Position numbers and translations under genes: made by a program. The notes under the pieces were generated by a model, which worked only from the letters and a program-made list of their open reading frames with translations, searched no databases and was not told the origin of the DNA. Below, in pieces: positions 38,735 to 49,115 of a DNA stretch of 64,000 nt. This stretch comes from Callipepla californica brunnescens (Eukaryota; Chordata; Aves; Galliformes; Odontophoridae), in NCBI GenBank assembly GCA_023055505.1, contig JALIRH010000007.1, positions 17,911,152-17,975,151 of the forward strand. The letters run 5' to 3'. Positions within the stretch are counted from its first letter, which is position 1. Each line of letters starts with the position of its first letter.

Positions 38735-38869
38735 TACTGCTCATGTACTTCACATGTATATCTATTGGACAGACTACTGATTGCCCACACTTCAGTAAGC
38801 AATGTATAAATGTGGCAAATGGATGTGAGAGTGTCTGGACTGTTGTTGAAGATGTCTGCAATACTTCAG
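38735..38869 (+). CDS. GFRAL: GFRAL exon 2 (signal peptide end, domain A first half)
   Basis: 135 nt, acceptor 'tttttacag', donor TCAG|gtaatt, phase 1-1. It reads (V)LLMYFTCISIGQTTDCPHF, then SKQCINVANGCESVWTVVED and VCNTS, matching the start of the mature human protein (NCT..REQCLRDANGCKHAW..). Four of the ten domain A cysteines are here (24, 30, 37, 47). Confidence 0.95.
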
Positions 38870-40046
38870 GTAATTCTTTACAGCATATACTTTGCCATTT
38901 TGAATTGCTGGGTTTTTGCACTATCAAAGTGTTCCACAATATTGCTACGGCAAATGATTGAAATCAGTGAGATTCCAAAGAGCAAATGGTAGCAGCAGAC
39001 AGTTGATATCTGAAATCCTTGACTGTGGCCAATACTATCTATCATTACTAACAGTGATGATGCCCCTTAAATAAGGTGGTAAACGTAATTTCCAGAAAAT
39101 AAGCAATGTCAGAGTCTAAGCCAACTCAGCAAACCTAAATTCAGGAGAAATTGTTCTGCTGTAGAGTTATGATAAACATTTTCCAGCGTTTAACTGGAAT
39201 AAGATTTCAGCCTTTATTTCTGTAATTCAAAGTCAGTTTCATATCATAACCAAAACAATGTAGTACCCACTTAGAGTAATTTTTAATATTGTATTAAAAT
39301 AAGAAACAAATAACGCATTCCTCAAATAATGTTGTTATATAGGAAGGCATAGTGGTGTTTTTTTTTCAGTGAATAGTACCTAAATGCCTGAGTGATTCAC
39401 TTCCAGGGAGTGATGGTACACTAAATTGCAGGTTATGAATTTCACTGATACTCTTTGAATTGTTAAACAGATAAAAGAAAGCCAAAAAACAGTCTCTCTC
39501 TGTATTTCACTTCCAGTGTTTGGTGCATCGTTATATCATTTCCATCATTTCCAAGTGAAATATGATTATGTTCTAAGTGGGAGAAGGCCAGGCATACGTC
39601 TGACCTAAGACCCATCTTAATCTCAGTTGTAGGAAACGTTTATTTCTCCAGAAACCTATTATCTTCTTGAACAAACCATGTAAAAGTCCTTGGGTATCAG
39701 TCACCACCTCTCCCTTTTTTGAAATCTAAATTTTTATCTAAAGTTTTAAAGAGCTCACTATTAAATATTAAGTATTTACATACTAGATAATATGGATATG
39801 GAAGGGAGAGAAAGAGTGGCAGTACGGCATGGCAATGTCATTATGATGAGCTAGTAATGTCTCTTCTGTTTACCAATAAACATAAAGAGCCTTAATCCAC
39901 CAAATGCTACATCTGTACACATAAATAAAATGGGCCAGATACTATTTTCTGGCCCTGAATTCAACTGTCTTAGGACAGTATGGACCCATACGGCTAAATT
40001 TTGTGCTGACTGCAAAAACACTGCCTCTCCGGAGGGATTCTAGGTC

Positions 40047-40490
40047 ATAGAATCATAGAATCACCAAGGTTGGAAAAGACCTTCCAGATAATCCAGTCCA
40101 ACCATCCACTTAACACAAATGTTTCCCCTATAAACCACTTCCCTTAGTTTTGTGAACACCTTCAAGGGTGGTAAAACAACCACCTCCCTGGCCAGCCCAT
40201 TCTAGTGCCTGACCATTCTATCTAAGTATTTTTTCCTAACATCCAACCTGAATCTCCCTTGGCACAGCTTGAAGCCATTTCCTTTCATCTTATCACTATT
40301 CATAAGGGAGGAGAGGCTGACCCTCACCTCAACACAACCTCCTTTTAAGTAGTTGTGAAGAGCTATGAGGTCTCCCTTGAGCCTCCTCTTTTCCAGACTC
40401 AACAATCCCAGTTCTCTCAGCTGCTTTCCAGAAGACTTGTACTCAAGACCTCACAGCTTGGTTGCCCTTATGCTATGTTGTTCATGCTAT
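40047..40490 (-). mobile_element. CR1 3' part, minus strand
   Basis: Opens with 'tcatagaatcatagaatcac' and 'aaggttggaaaagaccttcc', then 'catccaacctgaatctccc', 'gaggtctcccttgagcctcc' and 'ctcaacaatcccagttctctcag'. The sense translation on the minus strand includes [20 protein letters not shown], the CR1 ORF2 C-terminus. Confidence 0.93.
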
Positions 40491-42482
40491 TCTCACCATG
40501 TAGCTGACTCAGTTCATACCAGGTACCACACTAAAATGCATCAATCTATCAATCTATACACAGTCACTTGCCTGTCACTAGCCTGTGCCTTGGTTTTATT
40601 CATAGATTCAGCCAAAAGGATTTAGATCTGTAACTGCCATTTCTAGCAACTTAATTCTCTAGAGTAGGTTCTCAATCACAGGGAATCACCAAAGTATTTA
40701 AATCTCCACGGAAATGCTCCTTCTCCTTGTATTGACACAGCTTGAACCATCAGCCACATCCCAATGCCATGATCTGTTCAGAGCTTCAAATGCAGTAGAG
40801 TTCATGGAGGTGAATGTCCCTCTGTTTATCACAGCTTCTGAGTCCAGAGACATGCTTGGTCTGTGTGGGATAGCAGGCAGCAGAAGATATTGTCTGACTT
40901 CACACTTGCAGTGTGAGATACTTGAATGCTCTCACTGTCTGATTTGTTGCAGAGATTTGCACCCAGGTGTCCTATCACAGAGTATTTAAAATCATTAGAG
41001 CAGCAAAATCACCTGAGAGTTCCTTCTTATTGTGTCCAGTTCCAGATACACATCTGCTTTGCACAGAATAGCCAAATAATTTTAAGAACAGACAGAGTAA
41101 ATGAAAAATACATGATATCCTAATGGCTACAACAGTCCCCAGAGTAACTGGGTTTCAGCTCATGCTCTGTTGAGTTTTTAAATATTTTATGTGCAGTTTC
41201 AAAAATTGGCATTTGAAGAAAAGTACTAGAATACACTGTACTTTCAGGATCAAGACAGTGAGCTAAAGATGAACTGTCTAGACCCAAACCTCTTCCTCAA
41301 ATTAGAAGATGAATTTCTTTCATATCATTCACAAAGGCACTAGCACCAAGACTTCTTGATCTAAGGGTAAGAATTTGTACTATAGCCTTCATCACACCAA
41401 AATGAGATGAACCAACATGGTCATTTCTCTGGAATTTCCTTTAGATTTGTTGCATGTTCCCATGTCATGCTATTTCCCTCTGTGGTATCCTCCTGTGCAC
41501 TTATTCACTGATATTAATGGCATATAACTGAAACAGAGAAACCTTCTGAAAATAAACTCTTCCTGCAATTGCTTTTTTGGTTTTGCATTTGTATATTTTC
41601 TTAGGATAATAGCTGTTGGCAAGAACTCTTCAGTACTGCAGAACACTCAAATTATGTCTAGGACAAATTATTCTAAATGTGGTTATTATGTGCCATGACC
41701 TCAGAGGGTGTGAACCCAAAGTCAGATACTGATGGTACCTCTAAAAGAGTCCGCTGGAACAGCAGCAGAAAACCCACCAATGGCATTATTACTGAGAACA
41801 TTATACTCTCTATCAAGTGTACTTCATGTGTGCAAGAGAAAAAATGTTACGGGTGAGCTGTGTGAATGGAAAAGGTGCCTTCAGTGCTGAGAGCACAAGC
41901 ATGCTAGTTGGAGACAATAGGCAATGGGGTAAATATTCCTTTTTCTAGGTTCCTTATGAAAACCTAACTACAAATGATCATTCTGCTCCTGCTCTATGTT
42001 ACGAGTTCAGCAGTTCAGTCACTCAGGAGGTAACCTCTGAGTTAAATGTGTGCACTATCATGACCTCCATCTTTTGCTCTCCAGAGCAGGACTGGGGACA
42101 CTCATCCTAAGCGACTCCTTTCTCAGTCACACTGTCCATCACTGCTTCTCTACTACAGCAGCTTATTCAGAATCTCAATTTGCAATCTTTTGAGACCATC
42201 CCTTCTATTTTCTTTTCTGTATCATTATACTGTGAAAAAAAAAGGGGTATCAAAATTTCTATGAGACAGCTTCCAGGTCAGGATGGAAAAGATTAAAATA
42301 TTCTTTGATTTTTGAAAGTTTGAATCCAAAATTTTTGCCTTGAAAATATAAAAAAAAAAAATCATCATTGCAGAATGAAAATTTTTAAGGTTTTTTTTTT
42401 TTTCTGTATTTTTTCCTCTATTTTACTGAAGAAAAAAATAAATTCTGAGATTACCTTTTTTTTTACTGAATTTCCTTTTCTT

Positions 42483-42995
42483 AGAATAACAGAATCACTG
42501 AAGCTGGAAAGGTTGTCTGGAGATCCGGGCCAAGACCCTTGGTCAAGTATAATTGGTTATAAAAAGTTTTCCAGGACTTTGTCCAGCTGGATTTATGGAT
42601 TTATTTCCATCTGGAAATATGGAGCTCCACAACCTTCCTGAGCAACATCTTCTTCTGTTTAACCACCTCCACAGTATAAGAAGTTTTTATCTGATCTTTA
42701 CATAGAATTTCTTTCACTTTATTTTGTGTCTCTTGCTCTGTCACTGAGTACTACTGAAGAGATTGGTCCTTTCTGATTCTTTTTCCTCTCAGCAGTATTT
42801 ATATGCATGAATATATGTGTAATCAGTACACCCCTGAGCTTTGTCTCCTCTCAGCTGAACAATCCCAGCTCTCTCAGACGTCATAAGGCTCCAGTCCTTT
42901 CATCATATCTGTGGCACCTATATTCAGGAGTCCAGTTCTGGGGACACAGTACTCCAGATGTGGTTCACCAGTGATAGAGGGGAAAAACCCCATAC
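42483..42995 (-). mobile_element. CR1 3' part, diverged, minus strand
   Basis: 'tagaataacagaatcactga', 'agctggaaaggttgtctgga', 'ctgaacaatcccagctctctcag' and 'tccagttctggggacacagtactccagatgtgg' match the inverted CR1 3' region. It is older than the other copies. Confidence 0.85.
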
Positions 42996-43938
42996 TTTCC
43001 TCTGCAGTCTCCTGATGCAATTACCACTGAGATGATTGGAGTGCTGACTGTGCAAGAAGAGAGATTATCATCCTAGGATTGTAAGCTTCTATTCTGTCGT
43101 GCCTCTATCTGTGTTCACATGTATCTAAATTATGTACATATAAATAAATCAGATAATGAAGAATTGCTGCCTAGCATTAGGTCAGAGAACATTTTTTGTA
43201 AATGCCTTGGTAGCATGTGTGTAAGCTAAAATTTATTACCTAGAACTAATGAATGATAAAGCAAAATAATTGAAAACCAGCAATAAAATAGTTTCTGCTG
43301 TTCATCACAGCTGAATCAACAGAGTGTACAAACAGACCAATGTTGATAATAGGTTACTTCTACACAGCTTTCAGGGGGCTAGGCAAGGGATAAATCTGAT
43401 GTGCTTCCTGATTCTGTTGATGCTCTTTGTAAGTTCATAGCCCCGCAACCTACATCCCATCTCCTGCTGCTGTAATTCAGCAGTGTGTTTGTAGGTCACG
43501 GTGATGGAAGTGTGCTGGTGCCACAACAGTGGATGATCCAAGTGAGGCTGGGAAACCTGCATTAAATATACCGGGATTTGAATTTCTTTTCTTCTTATCT
43601 CTTTCCTACTCCAACCTGTAAGCACCCTTAGTCCCATGAGGAGAACAGTCATAAATTTTGTAAATTAACCACTTTTTACAAAAGGTGATCTTTGCTGTTC
43701 CTTACAACTGGAATTTGTCTTCCTGAAGTTGTATCCTGAAATTCTCTTATTATCCCTTTCTCACTTCACAGAGTAGAATATCCTCCCACCTACCTCAACG
43801 GATCTCCATAGTCCCTCTTTACTGTCAGAGAGTGTTCTATGTCCACGGCCTTCAGTAGCTCCTATTAAGCTTCCTAAGCTCCCTGGCTACTAGGAAGAGA
43901 AGGAAACATGAAAGCTAAAGGCCAGGGTCATTCTCTAG

Positions 43939-44095
43939 ATCATAGAACCATAGAACCCTAGAATCAATTGTAAAATCATAGAATCATAATCACAGACTGG
44001 TTTGAGTTATAAGAGACTTAAAGCCCATCCATTTCCAACTACCTGCCACTCACTAAATATGGCTGCCCTGGGCCCATCCAACCTGTTCATCCCTG
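43939..44095 (-). mobile_element. CR1 3' terminus with expanded end repeat, minus strand
   Basis: The terminal repeat appears several times ('atcatagaaccatagaaccc', 'aatcatagaatcataatcac'), followed by 'cttaaagcccatccatttcc' and 'ggctgccctgggcccatccaacctg'. The fragment is short. Confidence 0.85.
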
Positions 44096-45444
44096 TGATG
44101 GGGTTTAAAATGCTGCTAAAAGTGCAGTATGCAAGTTGAGATGGGATGGAGATATTAAGGCAAGGCAAGGCACCATGACTTTACTGAGACAAGAGATGAA
44201 ATGGAAGTAGAGGCTTTGGAGCTGTAATCTGTGATAGAATGCAACATCTTCCTGGAGCAGTGCACACCTTCATAGATCCTCAAACCCTCCTTAGACAGTG
44301 ATAGTAAATGAAAAAAGTGCAGTGCAAGCACCATTTGAAAAAGGATTTATGGATAGTAGGATGGGGATGTACACTATGGTGAAGTTAATTCTCATTCCTT
44401 CAGGCACTCCTTCCCCTTGAAGGCCTTCATCTCAGCTGCTTTCCACTGCCATTCATGTCAGCAATCTGTAAATGACATTAAAGTTGTAATCACATTACAC
44501 TTGTCAGCAGCCATGGTGACAGAAGGCTGTGAGTACCATGGTTTTCCTGGAGCGCTGCTTGCTGGTGCTGCTCCACTCACCTGGAAAGCAGCAAGGCAGG
44601 CAGCCAGGCTCCACTGCTGACAGGGCACAGACAGGAGCTGTAAGCATTTTGTAGGTTTAAGCAGATCTTCATGCTGTACCATGACCGGTCTGAATCTTGT
44701 GAGCCACCTACACGTATGCCTTACCCTACATATGGTGAGATAATATTCATGAAGCAAAGAGAGGGGAATGTGCTGGTCTGGGGAGCTGCATGCCTTCTTT
44801 CACAAGGCAGAATACGGCTTTCACATTATAAAACTCTCTTAAAATGTTAATAAATAGTTTCCTATATAACTTTCTTAACCAACGTGAAATTTTTTCAAGC
44901 AATAATGAATCGATCTGTAGAACTATTTTGTCCATAAAGTAGAGGGATAACTGACTTATTTTGTCTCATGCTGATGAGTCACCTCAGATCCCAGCTATAC
45001 TCCTTCTCTATTCCCCTCCCCTGCAGATATTTCTATCACCAAGCTCCAGCACAGTGATGCGTGCTGCCTTACCTCACTGTGAACATAGTCCCTTAAATGA
45101 ACTCCTCTATAAGCCAAAAGTGCACTAATTCTGTCCAATTCCTGTCAAAAGTAATCATTTTAACATTTTAGGTACTCTGGAAAAGCAAACCGAAACAGAC
45201 GCTCTGGCAGCAGGACAAGCTGAATAAAAGAAGGCAACATTGTACCCACAACTTTATTACATCACTTTGAATATTATTTAAAATTTGTAAATTATGTCAG
45301 GTTTCCAAGGAAAACTAGGTTCGAGCTGTCTTCTTGAGGCAAAACATATTATTTTTGTGCTTCAATTGAATTGTTTTATGTAACCATATCCCTTAAAGCG
45401 TTTATAAGCAATAACAGCATTATAATTTTAACCGTGACTTCCAG

Positions 45445-45597
45445 GTAATAGATGCAAGGCAGAAGATGCTATTGGCTGTAATAGAATCATCCAGGCCCTG
45501 GCTGACAAATATCCAGAATTTAAAAACTGTGTCTGCACTACACACGGTCCCTGTAGCATCACAGCAGTATCTGGGAATGGATGCAGCGTTGACAAAG
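45445..45597 (+). CDS. GFRAL: GFRAL exon 3 (domain A second half), GC donor
   Basis: 153 nt, acceptor 'gacttccag', phase 1-1. It encodes GNRCKAEDAIGCNRIIQALA, then FKNCVCTTHGPC and the closing GNGCSVDK, giving the last six domain A cysteines (56, 64, 81, 83, 89, 99). The downstream donor is AAAG|gcaagt, a GC donor with otherwise perfect consensus. No GT donor that keeps the frame is seen next to it, and the following exon joins correctly from this point. Confidence 0.92.
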
Positions 45598-46449
45598 GCA
45601 AGTAGTTAAATATGAAATTTTAATTGTGAAGAAGAGAAATTAAAACATAATTCTGTAACACTCACTTTAACTAGACTCGTGTTTCTTTGTGCATTTCTCA
45701 GGCCTTATAATTCACCTCCCCATGTTTTGTTTTGTCTTGTCTTTTCTATGCATTTGAAAGCAGTGCTTTAAAATAAATAAGACTAGTGAAAGGCAGGTGT
45801 GGAATTCAAATGGTTATGCAAACCCTTCCTCCATGCAATAGAAAGCAAGAGTGAAAACACTGTGTGTGCTGAGAGCTCCTTATTGCCTTGGATCTGTGTT
45901 ACACACATCCAGTCCTTGTGAACAGGAGTGAGAGTGAGTGGCTGGCCCCACTGTGCTGTTGTGTCACTGTACTGGAGTCTCTTCACTGCATCTACACAGT
46001 GTGGGGAACACTGTGACCGCCTTCACAATTAGCTGTATAATAAAGCTGCACTTAACTACATAGAAAGTTTACTCTTAAGAATTCCATTGTAATCAAGGGG
46101 CCCAGCTCCTAATTTATTTTATGTTGTTCTGAGAACTAAAAAATCTGTTTCTATAACTGAGAAATACTTGGTGCATGTCAGGCTGGCAGCACATTACCCA
46201 GTGTCATGATTAATAAATCTGATGTGAGAGCAGTAAAATCAGCCAGAGAACAAGAGTAAGCCCTCAGGTTGATTCTCTGCTCTGATTTATCTGATCCATC
46301 ACTCCCTGATGACATCAATGAGTGTATATCACATACTAGTAAAATTATGTCTTTACTCCAGAGGAAATAACATCCTGACCTACAACATGAAGAGCTGGCA
46401 GCTAAAACATGCTGTTCATGTGATTGGACCAGTTTTTAGCAAAATAATT

Positions 46450-46554
46450 GGGGGGGGGGGGGACATTTCTCTCCACCCCTCTCCACCCCTCCCCTCCCCT
46501 CCCTTCCTCTCCCCTCCCCTCCCCTCCCCTCCCTTCCCCTCCCCTCCCCTCCCT
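46450..46554. repeat. G13 run plus (CCCCT)n pyrimidine tract
   Basis: Thirteen Gs at 46450-46462 are followed by about 80 bases made almost only of C and T in CCCCT-type units. The complementary strand is an AGGGG repeat, able in principle to form G-quadruplexes. It ends about 435 bases before exon 4. Confidence 0.9.
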
Positions 46555-46579
46555 ATACAGAGGATGAACCATCCTCTGG

Positions 46580-46631
46580 AATCATAGAATCACAGTTACA
46601 AAGGTTGGAAAAGACCTCCCAGATCATCCAA
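46580..46631 (-). mobile_element. CR1 3' terminus, short, minus strand
   Basis: 'ggaatcatagaatcacagtt' followed by 'aaggttggaaaagacctccc' and 'agatcatccaa' is the inverted CR1 end. It lies directly after the CCCCT tract. Confidence 0.85.
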
Positions 46632-46989
46632 TGGGAAATGGGAAATCCTAGTCTCTCTTCACAAACTATACAGTGAATTAAAATTATAGTCCATCATATA
46701 TCCAATCTGTTGGCAGCTAAAATTATGTGATATTAATCTCTTCATGCACTAATTGTCATTTAAGTGGCACTTGGCAACTGAATTGTTGAAGTAGATTACA
46801 CATTATACAGCTACCAGGAATAAAAAAGACATACTACTCTGGAGGGATCTGAAATTATTATGTAATATACATGCATCTGAATTTAGTAATGTCACAAATT
46901 GGACCGCTTCATCCATTTTTCTGAAATTCATTTTGAGCTGAAGTTGCAACTTCTATTCAATATCTGTCTTTTTTTACCTATTTGCACAG

Positions 46990-47418
46990 CATATTTGGAA
47001 AATTCCTCAAGATCAAATGCTGAGCTGAGTTTTAGGCAGCACAGAAAGCCCCAAAACCAAAGACACCAAGATAAATCAGAGATGGATTGCATCACTGCAA
47101 AACGGTTCTGTCAAGAGGATCTGTACTGTTCTTCAGTGTATAGGAGCTTCCAGCGAGCATGCCGGGCAGAGGCAGAAAAATGTAGGACGGGCAGAAAGGA
47201 ATGTTTGTTGGCGTGGAATCAGCTGAGGAAAACGGTGCTGGGAGAATGCAAGTGCTCGGAGCCACTTCAAATGAGATGCCTTAGAATATGGAAGGGAATA
47301 TTCAGCAATCCCTGTTTGCAATACTCTCAAGGGAACCAAGATTCAGTAGCTAGTGAAAATGATGATGAAGATGACGATGATGGTGATGATCACGATAAAA
47401 ATCAGGACACTGACACAG
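46990..47418 (+). CDS. GFRAL: GFRAL exon 4: additional GDNF-receptor-type domain with acidic tail
   Basis: 429 nt (143 codons), acceptor 'tttgcacag', donor ACAG|gttggt, phase 1-1. After a basic, Gln-rich lead (residues 104-136; NSS sequon at 108), residues 137-212 hold ten cysteines in the order of a GDNF-receptor domain: MDCITAKRFCQEDLYCSSVY, a middle with four Cys-flanked helices, GECKCSE as the CxC pair and MRCLRIWKGIFSNPC at the end. The CLRI(W/Y) text and the AxxxC..E..C(S/S)..YR spacing resemble domain 1 of GFRA1-3 more than they resemble human GFRAL D1. Residues 226-246 are an Asp-rich run coded by GAT/GAC repeats. Human GFRAL has no equivalent between its exons 3 and 4. Family membership is read from the motif pattern; function is not known. 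Confidence 0.88.
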
Positions 47419-48080
47419 GTTGGTGCTATTCCATGACTCGGAACTCTTAAACCATTGAAGTTTACCATTGAAAACAGGATAGTTTTAAGAGGCTTACTTA
47501 GATACAAATGAAAATCTGAAAGCAAAACAGTAGCCTGAGAAAAAACAATATTTTCCTTCAGTGAGTTAATTTGGTAACTCCTGACCCTAATCAGCCTCTT
47601 CTAGCACTATACTATAGCTAAAAACACATGAAAATAGGTTTTCTAATAAGAAGAATTCTCTGCCTGAATTGACTTTATACAATGACAAGCCTTCTGAGTT
47701 TTAAAAACTGTGTGTATACAGATGAATATATTAAGGCCACTGGCATTATTGATTCACAATTTTATTTATTTATACTCAGCACTGATTTTATTCTGTGCTG
47801 AGCATCTCAAAAAACTCTCCTTCAGTTCATAGGATGTATAATTACATAGAGAATGCTATCAGTGTCCATTGAGAAACTGCTCTCGCCTCAAAGTCTATGA
47901 ATATGTAACAGTGCTTTTAGAGTTTGTTAAAAAGCTGACAGTTCCTGACTGATCACTAAACAGATCTGTTTTATTCTTTATTCTACCTGCACTATTTCAG
48001 CAAAACAGACATTCCTTTAAAGCTGAAAACTAAGCTTTATCACCACTACTCATGTCTATATCCATATCTTTTTGTTTTAG
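47419..48080. other. GFRAL intron 4
   Basis: 0.66 kb GT-AG intron (gttggt ... tgttttag), nothing else recognised. Confidence 0.88.
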
Positions 48081-48137
48081 ACAATATTGGTATGGAAACA
48101 AAATTACAGTGGAGATTATCAACCCTCTCCAAGCAAG
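48081..48137 (+). CDS. GFRAL: GFRAL exon 5 (linker)
   Basis: 57 nt, phase 1-1, acceptor 'tttgttttag', donor CAAG|gtatga. It encodes DNIGMETKLQWRLSTLSKQ, which aligns with the human linker DNVKEDKFKWNLTT. This match fixes the point at which the exon 4 domain is inserted. Confidence 0.92.
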
Positions 48138-48787
48138 GTATGAATTTATTTCTGAATCCTAGTAACCTATTTTAGCTTCGTTTTCACAAAGTATGCATTG
48201 TATCTCTAGGTTATAACAGCTTTCATTCAGATTACTGAAGAGCAAGGAGTTAGTAGAATCATAAATATTTTAGTTAAATGTCTGGATAGATGAGAATCTA
48301 AAAATGATAGGTAACAGTCCTGTTTCTGTTATATTTATAGAGGCAAAATTTACCCCAATAAGCCTTGTAGGGTTGAAATAGCTATATAGTTTTGGAAGGC
48401 TTATAGCACAGCCTGTAAAATCCTGAACTAGATTTAAAAATGTCATACTGGAGATGTCAGCCATTTTAAGTATCCATTAGTCAGTAGCTCCTAGAAGCTA
48501 TTGAATGCTCTGAAGAAATTTCCATCTTCAATTTCTCACTTTCTTCTTCCACACTTATCTGGTAGAGCAGGAACTTCCAAGGGGGGTTGCACGTGAGAGC
48601 CAAGCAGTGGAAGGGTGGAATATGAGGACTACATAATGGACTTAAAAGAAACAATGTTGGAAGAGCTGGCTCAGAGCTTTGGGAAGTCTAACTTGTTAAT
48701 AGGAATAATGCAGGAAGGGTCACTACTCACCATCACTTGAGAAAGGTTTCCATGTGACTACATTTTAACAATCATTATTCTTTTCAG
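48138..48787. other. GFRAL intron 5
   Basis: 0.65 kb GT-AG intron with no recognised element. Confidence 0.88.
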
Positions 48788-49115
48788 CATACACAGCAAA
48801 CAGGTCCTGTTTGGATGTGAACATGGAGTGTGTTGAAGATGAAGTATGTAACAAACAGTTGTCCCTGTACCTTAAGGTCTGCTCAGTAAATAAGAAGTGC
48901 AACATGGAAGAATGCCAAGCGGCCATGAGGTTCTTCTATCACAATATGCCTTCCGAAGTTGCCCAAATGATGATATTTTGTGATTGCATCCAGCCTGATG
49001 AATCCTGTCACAGAGCCAAAGAGCTTCTTCATGGCAAGCCCTGTGCAGTTACTGCAGCTCCACTACCATCATGTCTAAGTGTAATTCATATGTGTGAGGA
49101 AAATGAATTGTGCAG
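48788..49115 (+). CDS. GFRAL: GFRAL exon 6 (domain C = human D2, start of D3)
   Basis: 328 nt, acceptor 'ttcttttcag', donor TGCAG|gtaagc, phase 1 in and 2 out. It encodes RSCLDVNMECVEDEVCNKQL, then KKCNMEECQAAMRFFYHNMP, IFCDCIQPDESC and GKPC, a complete ten-Cys domain closely like human D2, the part that binds GDF15 in the human complex. It continues into D3 with SCLSVIHMCEENELC. Confidence 0.97.

Larger units (their letters stand above)
38870..45444. other. GFRAL intron 2 (6.6 kb)
   Basis: GT-AG intron carrying three minus-strand CR1 fragments (40047-40490, 42483-42995, 43939-44095). No extra exon is recognised. A 91-codon Cys-containing frame at 40714-40989 begins with a hydrophobic run but lacks supported splice context and is not called. 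Confidence 0.85.
45598..46989. other. GFRAL intron 3, GC-AG type
   Basis: 1.4 kb intron beginning gcaagt and ending 'tttgcacag'. It contains a G13 run with an adjoining CCCCT repeat (46450-46554) and a CR1 terminus (46580-46631). Confidence 0.85.

Noticed and set aside
40714..40989. 91-codon frame with ATG, hydrophobic start and several Cys in GFRAL intron 2
   Set aside because: No Cys pattern of a GDNF-receptor domain, no matching human exon and no clear promoter; probably a chance frame near CR1 sequence.
46899..46989. In-frame upstream extension of GFRAL exon 4 with a hydrophobic, signal-peptide-like stretch (LQLLFNICLFLPICTA)
   Set aside because: The frame opens at TTG, not ATG, and the hydrophobic residues come from the pyrimidine tract before a good acceptor (tttgcacag). 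An alternative first exon is not supported.
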